Source: DASVWZ01 sp963715675 (GTDB taxonomy: Bacteria > Acidobacteriota > Terriglobia > Terriglobales > Acidobacteriaceae). From it: a stretch of DNA of 64,000 bases. The stretch lies in assembly GCA_963715675.1 (NCBI GenBank), contig OY970265.1, positions 3,286,001 through 3,350,000 of the forward strand, in the 5' to 3' direction. A program made the position numbers and the translations under genes. Below the pieces are notes generated by a model. It was given only the letters and a program-made list of their open reading frames with translations, was not told the origin of the DNA and ran no database searches. Each line of letters opens with the position of its first letter. Position 1 is the stretch's first letter. Positions 42,847-50,993 of the stretch are shown here, in pieces.

Positions 42847-45608
42847 GCGACAAGAACAAACCTAAGAAACCCTTCTCGCGGCGGAGTTTTATCCAAACCG
42901 CGGCCATGACGGCCGCCACCCTGGCCTTACCCGGTTGCTCGCGGAAAGAGAAGCCTGTCTTGACTACGCTGACGGGAGACTTCGATCCACTGCGCAGCTA
43001 TCCCTATCGCGGATGGGAGGACTTCTACCGCAAGATCTGGACCTGGGACAAAGTAGTTCGTTCTACCCATTCCGCGAACTGCACCGGTTCTTGCTCATGG
43101 AAGGTGTATGTGCGCAATGGCGTTATGGTCCGGGAAGAGCAGGCCGCGGATTATCCGCGTATCAATGCCGACCTCCCCGACTACAACCCCCGCGGTTGCC
43201 AGAAGGGCGGCTGCTTCACTGAGTACGTATATAGCCCGCAGCGTCTGCGCTATCCGCTCATTCGCACCGGGGAACGCGGTGAAGGCAAGTGGCGCCGCGC
43301 TACCTGGGACGAAGCGCTCACGATGGTTGCCGAGAAACTGCTCGACAACATCTACGACTACGGCCCGGATACGAATTCGTTCTTCAGTGTCATCCCGGCC
43401 ATGAGCCCGGTCAGTTTCTGCGCCGGGTCGCGCCTGGCGCATTACATCGGCGGAGTTTTTCTCTCGTTCTATGACTGGTACTGCGACCTGCCGCCCGGAG
43501 AGCCCCTGACTTGGGGTGTTCAGACCGAATCTTGTGAGTGCGCCGACTGGTTCAATTCGAAATACATCGTGCTCTGGGGATCGAATATCTCGCAGACCCG
43601 CATCCCCGATGCGCATTTTGCCTACGAAGCTCGTTACAACGGGGCCAAGATCGTGTGTATTTCACCGGACTACAACTCCAGCGCCATCCATGCCGATCTG
43701 TACTTCCGCATCAACCCAGGGAGCGACGGCATTCTCGCTTTAGGTGTAGCCAAGCTGCTCATCGATCAAAACCTCATCGATGCACCGTACGTGAAGGAAC
43801 AAACCGACATGCCACTGCTCGTGCTCTCAGGCACGAACCGTTTCCTCCGCGAGTCCGATCTGAAGAAAGGTGGCAAGGAAGACATCTTCTATTTCTGGGA
43901 TACGAAACAGCAGCGTGCCGTTCCTACGCCCGGTTCGATGGGATCGGAGCAAAAGACCATCCAACTCAATGGTGCTGACCCCGCGCTGACGGGCACCTTT
44001 CACCTACAACTCGCCGATAACAAGACCGCCGAAGTCACCACGGTCTTCGAGCTCCTGTGGAAGGAAATTGCCGGATACACCGTGGATAAAGTCGCTGCGC
44101 GCACCGGACTGCCCGCAAACGAAATCGAACTCTTTGCCAAAGAACTGGGCACGCGCAAGCCGGCGATGATCATCCACGGCGCGGGCACGAACCACTGGTT
44201 CCACAACGATCTGACGAACCGGTCCTTCATCCTGCTGGTCGCCCTCACCGGAAACACCGGCAAAAATGGTGGTGGATTCAATCACTACGTCGGGCAGGAA
44301 CGCCTCTGGCCAGAGCAGGGATTTTTCAAGCTTGCCTTCCCCGAAACCCGCAAAAAGCAACGCTTCCAGAACACTACGCTGTGGAGCTACGTCCATTCCA
44401 CGAATAAAGACCCGCATCTCTATAACGGCAAGCCGATCGAGTGGTACATCCAGGAATCGGTCAAGAACGGATGGATGCCGCTCTGGCCGAAGGACGGCAA
44501 AAAGCCGCGCGCGTTCATCGTGTGGCGCGCCAACTATCTGAACCAAGCCAAAGGCAACGAGATTCTGGAATCGTCGCTCTGGAAAGATCTCGACCTCATT
44601 GTCGATATTAACTATCGCATGGACACCACGGCGCTGTACTCCGACGTCGTGCTGCCCGCGGCCAGCTACTACGAAAAGGTGGACATCAACTCCACTGACT
44701 GCCACAGCTACATTCACCCGTTCGGCAAGGCCTGCGAACCATTGTTTGAAAGCAAGACCGACTGGGACATCTTCCGCGCGCTCGCGGAAAAAATGGCGGA
44801 AGTCGCAACCAAGAAAGGCCTGAAGCCCTTCCACGACGAGGCCTTCGACTGGAACCGCGATTTCACGCAACTCGCCCACGACTGGACGGGTAAGGGCGCG
44901 ATTCAAACTGATGAGCAGGCCGTCAACTTCATCCTCGGCAATGCGGAAGAAACCAAGGGCATGACGTATCAGCAACTGCAGCAGGGGCCGAAGCGCTTCA
45001 TTGCGACCGATCCTGAGTCCTGGAACAGCGACATCGAAGACGGCATTGCCTATACGCCCTTCAAGCATCAGCTCGAAAAAAAGCGGCCGTGGCGGACACT
45101 GACTGGCCGCCAACAGTTCTACATTGACCATCCCTGGTACATCGAACTCGGCGAGCAACTGCCGACGTTCGAAGAGCCGGTCGAAGAAAAGTACCCGCTC
45201 TTCTGGAATACTCCACACGGACGCTGGTCCATCCACTCCACGTGGCGTGACCACCGCGCTATGCTCCGCCTGCAGCGCGGCGGGCCGATCGTCTACATGC
45301 ATCCCGACGACGCCCGCAAACGCGGACTGCAGGACAACGACTGGGTTCGCATTCACAACGAGGTCGGCCATTGTGTCTGCCGTTTGCAGATACTACCCGG
45401 CGAAAAACCCGGCCGCGTCACCATGTATCACGGCTGGGAGAAATATCTCGGATTCAAGGAAGGCGGATGGCAATCGCTCACCTACATCAAGATCAAACCG
45501 ACGCAACTCATCGGCAAATATGGGCACGTCAATTTTCGTCTGAACTACTGGGGGCCGACCGGCAGTAACCGCGACATCAAGGTGGACGTTGAGAAGGTGA
45601 AGGTCTGA
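42843..45608 (+). CDS. Tat-exported NarG-like type II molybdopterin oxidoreductase, catalytic subunit
   Basis: 921 residues. A twin-arginine signal (SRRSFIQTAAMTAATLALP) ends in a lipobox-like LPGC. The Fe-S motif H76-x3-C80-x3-C84-x34-C119 has exactly NarG spacing, and the Mo-site segment SFYDWYCDLPPGEP contains the conserved Asp ligand region of nitrate reductases. GSNISQTRIPDAHF and SDVVLPAASYYEK are further family blocks. Type II Mo/W-bis-MGD enzymes reduce nitrate, chlorate, perchlorate or selenate or oxidise hydrocarbons and DMS. NarG-like blocks plus neighbouring NO-defence genes favour nitrate. GGAGG precedes the ATG, and ATGA overlaps the corrected cytochrome stop. At about 920 residues it is shorter than cytoplasmic NarG (about 1240). 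Confidence 0.9.
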   Translation: MSDKNKPKKPFSRRSFIQTAAMTAATLALPGCSRKEKPVLTTLTGDFDPLRSYPYRGWEDFYRKIWTWDKVVRSTHSANCTGSCSWKVYVRNGVMVREEQAADYPRINADLPDYNPRGCQKGGCFTEYVYSPQRLRYPLIRTGERGEGKWRRATWDEALTMVAEKLLDNIYDYGPDTNSFFSVIPAMSPVSFCAGSRLAHYIGGVFLSFYDWYCDLPPGEPLTWGVQTESCECADWFNSKYIVLWGSNISQTRIPDAHFAYEARYNGAKIVCISPDYNSSAIHADLYFRINPGSDGILALGVAKLLIDQNLIDAPYVKEQTDMPLLVLSGTNRFLRESDLKKGGKEDIFYFWDTKQQRAVPTPGSMGSEQKTIQLNGADPALTGTFHLQLADNKTAEVTTVFELLWKEIAGYTVDKVAARTGLPANEIELFAKELGTRKPAMIIHGAGTNHWFHNDLTNRSFILLVALTGNTGKNGGGFNHYVGQERLWPEQGFFKLAFPETRKKQRFQNTTLWSYVHSTNKDPHLYNGKPIEWYIQESVKNGWMPLWPKDGKKPRAFIVWRANYLNQAKGNEILESSLWKDLDLIVDINYRMDTTALYSDVVLPAASYYEKVDINSTDCHSYIHPFGKACEPLFESKTDWDIFRALAEKMAEVATKKGLKPFHDEAFDWNRDFTQLAHDWTGKGAIQTDEQAVNFILGNAEETKGMTYQQLQQGPKRFIATDPESWNSDIEDGIAYTPFKHQLEKKRPWRTLTGRQQFYIDHPWYIELGEQLPTFEEPVEEKYPLFWNTPHGRWSIHSTWRDHRAMLRLQRGGPIVYMHPDDARKRGLQDNDWVRIHNEVGHCVCRLQILPGEKPGRVTMYHGWEKYLGFKEGGWQSLTYIKIKPTQLIGKYGHVNFRLNYWGPTGSNRDIKVDVEKVKV

Positions 45609-45620
45609 GGAGAAGCAACC

Positions 45621-46622
45621 ATGTCAAGACACCAATACGCAATGGTGATGGACCTGAACAAGTGCCTGGGCTGCCAGACCTGCACGATCGCCTGCAAGAA
45701 GCTGTGGACGGACCGCGACGGCACCGGCTACATGTACTGGAACAATGTCGAGACCCGTCCCGGCCTCGGCTATCCGCGCCAGTGGGATCGCATCGGTGGC
45801 GGATGGAAAGACGGATCGCTCCAGCCCAGCCCCTTACCTATGATGGACGACTACGGTCACGCCTGGGAATACAACTACGAGCAGCGTCTCTATGAAGGCA
45901 AGAAGCAACCGGTCATGCCCTCGCCCGAGCCTAAGTCCGGTTGTAACTGGGACGAAGACGTGGGAGGCATGAATGAGGACGAGAATTACTTCTTCTACTT
46001 GCCGCGCATCTGCAACCACTGCACCCACCCTGCGTGCTTGGAAGCCTGCCCACGCAAGGCCATCTACAAGCGCGAAGAGGATGGCATCGTGGTCATCGAC
46101 CAGGATCGCTGCCAGGGTTACCGCTACTGCATCAAGGCGTGTCCTTACAAGAAGATCTACTTCAACGAAGTCACTGGGAAATCCGAGAAGTGCATCTTCT
46201 GTTATCCACGGCTGGAAAAGGGTCAGGTCAACGCCTGTGCTGCGCAGTGTCCCGGACGCTTGCGCTTCGTCGGCCTGCTCGACGATCCCGAATCTCCGGT
46301 TCACAAACTGGTCTTAGTTCACAAAATCGCTTTACCGCTTTTCCCCGAGAAGGGTACGCAACCCAACGTCTTCTACGTACCGCCGTTCAATCCTCCGAAG
46401 CGCGATAACTATGGCAAGAGCATCCAAGAAGACCCGCGGGTGCCGCTCGACTACCTCATTTACCTTTTCGGGCCGGAAGTGAAGAACGTGATTGTCCGCT
46501 TGGAGGAGGAACTCAAGAAAACGCAGGGAGGCGGGCGCAGCGAGGCACTGCAACTGCTCATCGGCCGCGACGCCGAGACCCGTTTCCACGTCCGGCCTCA
46601 GTTCGTGCAAATCCAGTTGTAG
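45621..46622 (+). CDS. NarH-like four-cluster Fe-S electron-transfer subunit
   Basis: 333 residues with four cysteine groups: C15-x2-C18-x2-C21-x3-C25; C131-x2-C134-x4-C139-x3-C143; C164-x5-C170-x3-C174; and C191-x2-C194-x11-C206-x3-C210. The third group reads CQGYRYCIKACPY. A Tyr replaces the second Cys, as Trp does in NarH, so this should be a [3Fe-4S] cluster beside three [4Fe-4S]. It carries electrons to the catalytic subunit and would be co-exported with it, since it has no signal of its own. GAGGAG precedes the ATG, 12 bases after the alpha gene. Confidence 0.93.
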   Translation: MSRHQYAMVMDLNKCLGCQTCTIACKKLWTDRDGTGYMYWNNVETRPGLGYPRQWDRIGGGWKDGSLQPSPLPMMDDYGHAWEYNYEQRLYEGKKQPVMPSPEPKSGCNWDEDVGGMNEDENYFFYLPRICNHCTHPACLEACPRKAIYKREEDGIVVIDQDRCQGYRYCIKACPYKKIYFNEVTGKSEKCIFCYPRLEKGQVNACAAQCPGRLRFVGLLDDPESPVHKLVLVHKIALPLFPEKGTQPNVFYVPPFNPPKRDNYGKSIQEDPRVPLDYLIYLFGPEVKNVIVRLEEELKKTQGGGRSEALQLLIGRDAETRFHVRPQFVQIQL

Positions 46623-46631
46623 GAGAACGTC

Positions 46632-47366
46632 ATGCGAACTCGCCAACTTCTGATCATTGCTTCAGTCGTGTTGCTTCTTTCCTCGATGAATTGGGCGCAA
46701 GCTGGGGCGAAGCCAGTCGCGGGGCAGTCTCTGTCCGTAGCTGCGTCGTCAGCGAGCGCCGACACTCTGCTCCATGGCGGACCTGCCGCGTGGAACGAGA
46801 TTGCGCTGAAGCGTGTTGCTCTGAACCGCACACCTCCGCTCTATGACACCGACGAGCCCGCCACCCTGGAGATCCCGAGCGTTGACGTCCGCACTGCTCG
46901 TGCCGGCGGAAAGCTGCTGGTGCAGCTGAGCTGGCACGATCCGACGCATGACGCGACAACACTGGCGGAAGTTCCCAACACGCCGCCCGAAACCCGCTTC
47001 CGCAAAGTTCAGACGGAGGCTGACGACCGATTCTTCGATGCTGCCGCCGTCATGTTTCCTGCAAAGCCACGCTCCGATGCGATCGCCCCTTCGCTACAGA
47101 TGGGAGATGCTGAGCATCCGGTGGAGATCTATTACTGGAACGCCACGCGCGGCGCGATGCTGATGCAAGCCCAGGGACGTGGCACGACGCGGCGCACTGG
47201 GCAGAGCTTCCCGGCGGCTAGTACGTATCAAAATGGCCAGTGGAATGTGATCTTCGAGTTGCCCGATCTGTCCGCGGGCACGACTGTGGCCTTCGCCGTC
47301 TGGAACGGGAGCCAGAAGGACCGCGACGGACGGAAGTATTTCTCGGTCTGGCAAGTACTGGAGTAG
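46632..47366 (+). CDS. Ethylbenzene-dehydrogenase-gamma-like heme b subunit
   Basis: 244 residues with a Sec signal peptide (QLLIIASVVLLLSSMNWAQA). A beta-sandwich domain follows with GGKLLVQLSWHDPTHD, FFDAAAVMFPAK, VEIYYWNATRGAMLMQAQ and VAFAVWNGSQKDRDG, the pattern of EB_dh/DdhC/SerC-type heme b subunits. In such enzymes a Met and a Lys ligate the heme and transfer electrons between periplasmic cytochromes and the beta subunit. Its presence instead of NarI marks the enzyme as periplasmic type II. AGGAG precedes the ATG. Confidence 0.87.
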   Translation: MRTRQLLIIASVVLLLSSMNWAQAGAKPVAGQSLSVAASSASADTLLHGGPAAWNEIALKRVALNRTPPLYDTDEPATLEIPSVDVRTARAGGKLLVQLSWHDPTHDATTLAEVPNTPPETRFRKVQTEADDRFFDAAAVMFPAKPRSDAIAPSLQMGDAEHPVEIYYWNATRGAMLMQAQGRGTTRRTGQSFPAASTYQNGQWNVIFELPDLSAGTTVAFAVWNGSQKDRDGRKYFSVWQVLE

Positions 47367-47394
47367 AAACGGAAGTTCAAGAACAGGAGTCGCG

Positions 47395-48012
47395 ATGCTA
47401 ACAATCGTTTCAGATGAGAAAGCGGTTACCTCCATCGACTGGCAGCAGAACGATCTCTACCGATTCTTCGCTTTCGTCTTTGCGCCGCCGACGCGTGAGT
47501 GCTTCGACCTTCTGACACAGCTCGGCATGGCGGAGGCGCTACAAAATCTATGGAAGCAGCTGCGGTGCGATGGCGAGTTTCCGGGATTCGAGTGGTTCCG
47601 CAGTTACGAGCAGTACGAGTCCACCTATATTGCGCTCTTTGATGTTGGCATACCCGAACCGCCCGTGCCTCTATTCGAGTCAGCCCATGACAAGACTCAT
47701 CCGGCGCAGGAGATTGCTCTGGAGAATACCTACTTCTACGAGATTCTCGGGCTCAAGTCAGACCCCGGCCGCGCCGTTCCCGATTACCTTGTCAGCCAAC
47801 TGGAATTCCTAGCTGCCCTGCGCTATACCTGCGAACATACATCGGAAGAGAGCACTGCTGTTTCGCTCGCGCGAGCCGAGACTGAATTTCTGGAGCGCCA
47901 TTTACTAAACTGGCTCCCTGCCGCTAAGGCTAAGCTGAACCAGACTAATGCACCCGGTTTCCCACTGATGCTGGCGCTGCTGGTGCAGTTCCTCAGTGTC
48001 GACCTTAGCTAA
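47395..48012 (+). CDS. TorD/NarJ-type molybdoenzyme chaperone
   Basis: 205 helical residues of the TorD/DmsD/NarJ superfamily. Features are WQQNDLYRFFAFVFAPPT at the N-terminus, RSYEQYESTYIALFDVG, VPLFESAHD (similar to the PxYExxY-type motif), and LVSQLEFLAALRYTCEH. It should bind the Tat signal or the apo-alpha subunit and ensure cofactor insertion before export. AGGAG precedes the ATG, and it is the last gene of the operon. Confidence 0.9.
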   Translation: MLTIVSDEKAVTSIDWQQNDLYRFFAFVFAPPTRECFDLLTQLGMAEALQNLWKQLRCDGEFPGFEWFRSYEQYESTYIALFDVGIPEPPVPLFESAHDKTHPAQEIALENTYFYEILGLKSDPGRAVPDYLVSQLEFLAALRYTCEHTSEESTAVSLARAETEFLERHLLNWLPAAKAKLNQTNAPGFPLMLALLVQFLSVDLS

Positions 48013-48166
48013 GAGCTGTGGCAGGGTTGTCGTCTTAGGATTCGCCGGATTTCAGGAATGAAGAATGGCCATTCCAACCGCTGTGTGACGCCACGTGGAG
48101 CATTGAGTTGTCGACCCGAGGCGGGTGGCTCAAGGTTCTTCACTCTACAGTCAGCATTCGCTCATC

Positions 48167-48424
48167 TCAGTGTGGGCACAACTCGTCAAGCAGGTCCGGC
48201 TCCATACAATTCTCCAAGCAATGGTCATCACTCCCACAGTTCGAGCACCACTTTGGCGGGTTCATGTGCCGGTCGTAATGCTCAGCACACCAGTGTGCCG
48301 GCAGGTGATAGCCCGGCTCAATCTCGCACCGGTCGCACAAACACGGCTGCGAGTACACACTCGGCTTGCCGCACTCCTCTTCGGCCCCGTTTCTCTTGAC
48401 CAAAATGTTGCATGTGCCTCTCAC
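48167..48424 (-). CDS. Small Cys-rich protein of unknown function
   Basis: 85 residues with several Cys and His pairs (CNILVKRNG, CGKPSVYSQPCLCDRCEIE, HWCAEHYDRH, CSNCGSDDHCLENC), suggesting two zinc-binding knuckles. No family was recognised. The GTG used has GAGGAG eleven bases upstream. It is last in a minus-strand group with three other small genes of unknown role, most likely belonging to a mobile or island element. Confidence 0.55.
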   Translation of the reverse strand: MRGTCNILVKRNGAEEECGKPSVYSQPCLCDRCEIEPGYHLPAHWCAEHYDRHMNPPKWCSNCGSDDHCLENCMEPDLLDELCPH

Positions 48425-48494
48425 AAGTTTCTGTTCTCCTCGTCTGTGGATTGTGAATAGCTGGATGGCTTCATCTCCTGAATCTGGGAGTCGA

Positions 48495-48833
48495 TCATGG
48501 ATTCGCCACCCCGCCGACCTTCGAATCCCGAATAATTTTCAGCGTTTTCCTTCCGTACTCGATCCATACCTCGTCCTGATTTGCGAGCCGCGCAATGCAT
48601 CGAGCCAGCAGCTTGAGCTTTGCGAGGGCACTCATCGGAGCGTTCACGGTCATCTCATACGAGCGCCCATGCACGTAGGATCCGTCGCCGCTTACGTAAC
48701 CCCCGCACGTATCAACCATTCGGTAGCCCAGGTTCAGATGCTCCATCCAATACTGGACCAGTTCCGAGATCTCCATCATCCCTCCGCCGCCAACCGCTAC
48801 GGATTTCTTTTCGCTGACAATGATGAACTTCAC
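48495..48833 (-). CDS. Hypothetical protein (112 aa)
   Basis: The sequence has a Gly-rich loop near the start (SVAVGGGGMMEISELVQYW), VDTCGGYVSGDGSYVHGR in the middle and LKLLARCIARLANQDEVWI toward the end. The GTG start overlaps the preceding stop in GTGA, implying coupling. No homologous family is recognised. Confidence 0.6.
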   Translation of the reverse strand: MKFIIVSEKKSVAVGGGGMMEISELVQYWMEHLNLGYRMVDTCGGYVSGDGSYVHGRSYEMTVNAPMSALAKLKLLARCIARLANQDEVWIEYGRKTLKIIRDSKVGGVANP

Positions 48834-49525
48834 GGTCGTTCATCCTTGAGCGTTTGAGGTCTGTCGAGCCCGGCAGCGGACGGCGGCAGCGGGCCGCCGA
48901 TTTTGAGGCCTGCACCGGGATAACAGTTCCAAATCTCGCGGATGACTTCGCTGGCGCCGTCTCCGATCAAACCGCGCCCGCTTCTCAGGGCCTGGGCTGC
49001 CGTCTCCAACACGCCTGCGAGCGCCATCTCGCGAAAAAGCCGCTCGGGCTCGCCGAGGTGGAGCGCGTCGGCGACAGCTCTTGCCTCCTCCGCGCTGATC
49101 CCGATCGATTCCGCGACGGCTGATTCGTTCGCGCCGGCCTCGTACATCTCGATCGCTTTCTCAATCACCTCGGTGGTCAGCATCTGTGTTCTCCTGTTCA
49201 GGGATGCCGGACTCACCGGATTGCTGCCGGCTTCTTCCATGCCCTCGTATACCGCCGCTGCGGCCAGAAGCGTTTCGATTCGCCCGAGTCTGCGGAGCGC
49301 ATACACATATCGGTTGTACTCACGCGATGAGATGCCGTCCTCAGGGAACCGCTCACGGTCGTTTCTGTACTCAGCCACTTCGCTGCTGTAGTGTTGGGCC
49401 AGCAGCATGAGTTCGGCACGGGTCGGCATATAGCGAGGCTCCAAGAGGCTGCCGTCGCCGTTGATGTGGCCCTCGTGGCTGAACGGCGTCGAAAACAGCC
49501 CCTTGCTGTCGATGCTCTGCTTCAT
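48830..49525 (-). CDS. Hypothetical protein (231 aa) with HTH-like segment
   Basis: Starting MKQSIDSKG, it has a charged region (PTRAELMLLAQHYSSEVAEY, REYNRYVYALRRLGRIETL) and then a segment resembling a helix-turn-helix (AGANESAVAESIGISAEEARAVADAL). No recognised domain. ATGA overlaps the stop of the upstream gene and GTGA links it to the downstream one, so three genes are tightly coupled. A role in DNA binding is only a hint from the helix-turn-helix-like part. Confidence 0.62.
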   Translation of the reverse strand: MKQSIDSKGLFSTPFSHEGHINGDGSLLEPRYMPTRAELMLLAQHYSSEVAEYRNDRERFPEDGISSREYNRYVYALRRLGRIETLLAAAAVYEGMEEAGSNPVSPASLNRRTQMLTTEVIEKAIEMYEAGANESAVAESIGISAEEARAVADALHLGEPERLFREMALAGVLETAAQALRSGRGLIGDGASEVIREIWNCYPGAGLKIGGPLPPSAAGLDRPQTLKDERP

Positions 49526-49731
49526 TGCGCCTCCTCCACTATTTCCCATGGCTCAAACTTTTCGTAGTCGCACGAATAGCAGAGTTCCTGAATCTGCACC
49601 GCACGCAGGACGGTATTGATCCAGAGATGGCGGCGCCCCTCCATTCCGCGCTCTGGGCACGGCATGGACATGGACTCGCTGCTGGTCGGGTATATTTCTT
49701 TGCCGTCGATAATCATTTGCTTAACAGTCAT
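49522..49731 (-). CDS. Hypothetical protein (69 aa)
   Basis: A short acidic protein (IIDGKEIYPTSSESMSM, LCYSCDYEKFEPWEIVEE) with a CxxC, first in the four-gene minus-strand group. AGGAG is seven bases before the ATG (spacer AACCAAT). Its stop overlaps the next ATG. Function unknown. Confidence 0.58.
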   Translation of the reverse strand: MTVKQMIIDGKEIYPTSSESMSMPCPERGMEGRRHLWINTVLRAVQIQELCYSCDYEKFEPWEIVEEAQ

Positions 49732-50930
49732 ATTGGTTCTCCTATGTAGCCCGGGTTCCTATAGCCGGGGAAATTCGGGCGATGGGTTTCTCGCGCCTAG
49801 CAGGCGATTCGCTCTTCCGTCCTACCTTTTGGGGTCTGGATACCGCCGTAACAGCTAGATCTGACCCTATGGAGGATTAATACGGCGTCTGAAGCCGGAT
49901 GAAGAGAAAGTGGGTCAGCCGCCGTTGGCATGCTCCATTTGCTGACGTGCGGATGTGGGGTTTTTGGGTGTACTGGTTGCACCCGGTACCTGCTGGGTAT
50001 TACTGGCAGCGCTAGAGAGAATTAACTGTAAGCCGCTGAAAAGCGGGAAGTAGATCTTTTCAAAGGTACTGTCAGCGTAGGGGAAAATGAGAGGTGGCGG
50101 TTTACAAAACTGCTTACGTCAAGAGAAGCGCTTCCCGCTTGTACATTAGAATCAGATAGTTGCAGCCAGGTCCGATTCCGGCGCAGTATTCGCAAGGAAT
50201 TTTTGTGTGGACCTTAAGCGGAGTTCCCTCGTTCCGGAGGCCAGTATGGCAAAGCTGGCAACTACAAAGTCATCGTGGGCCTGCACGATAACGTGGACAA
50301 CTCGGATTACCGGGCCACCCCCGGCAACGCAAAGGTGAACTAGGGTCGCGTGTGGGGCGGACACCCCCGCCCGCAAAGATTGAGGAGCCATGTGGGTGCG
50401 ACATTCGCGCGCCAACCTCGGATCCCGAGGAGGACGTTGGATTCATGCGCGGCGGGCACTGTGTTGTGCCGCAGTTCCTTCCCCGTAAGTGTAGGTCGGC
50501 TCGGACTACGGCAACAGTTACTCCTTCAGTCTGAAGCACGGTCGGGACTAGGCAGGGCGGCTTCCAGGCGGGTCGACCTAAAGATCTTCGCCCAGCTTCA
50601 ACCTCAGTTTCCCAGCCGGTCGCGGCGACGCGTGTTGGACAAGAACCATCATGCTTGTGTGGCGTAACTGCTGTTATCAGGCGTTAGCGCAAGCGTGCGC
50701 CGTTTATTCGCCTTTTTGAAGGTCACTGAGCGAAATTGAGATGTTACGCCAACTACCCTGCGTTGCCTTTGGGGTAGGGCAGCCAACCAGTTGTTTACTG
50801 CCTGTGAACCAGTGACTTGTGTGTAACTTACGGTTCATCCCGGCTGAGGAGATTCTCTACTCTGGGGCAGCCTAGGCGCACAAACCTCAAAACAACAAGA
50901 ATTGCCACCCGGTCTGATCCATTCTGATCC
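49732..50930. other. Gene-poor region with remnants of decayed genes
   Basis: About 1.2 kb without an intact gene. At 50240-50342 an open stretch reads GQYGKAGNYKVIVGLHDNVD... ending at a stop, and near 50497-50551 another reads VGSDYGNSYSFSLKHGRD before a stop. Both look like protein C-terminal ends in unrelated frames, so this is probably debris of former genes. No promoter or repeat could be identified. Confidence 0.45.
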
Positions 50931-50993
50931 GAAATTTCCTTTTATCCATGTAGGAAACAAAAAAACCTTCACCACGAGGATGGGAGAGCCACC
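50931..50993 (+). promoter_or_regulatory. Conserved leader, copy 1
   Basis: The segment carries ATTTCCTTTTATCC, GTAG, ACCTTCxCCACGAGGAT and GAGxxCCACC directly before the start codon. The same string of elements recurs at 58251-58312 before another secreted-repeat gene. The GAGGAT...GAGAG part contains the ribosome site; the AT-rich first part may be a promoter or regulatory element. Confidence 0.65.

Noticed and set aside
44004..45371. A 455-residue minus-strand frame inside the molybdoenzyme gene
   Set aside because: Codon pattern and motifs clearly belong to the plus strand; the minus frame is a shadow.
41268..45608. A single 1446-residue cytochrome-molybdoenzyme fusion protein
   Set aside because: The cytochrome's natural ending and stop lie in the next frame, and the molybdoenzyme has its own ribosome site, ATG and Tat signal; a one-base indel explains the long frame.
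48526..48535. TTCGAATCCC as a possible att copy of the tRNA-Ser 3' end
   Set aside because: Only ten bases match the T-arm and the acceptor part is missing; such a short match is expected by chance.
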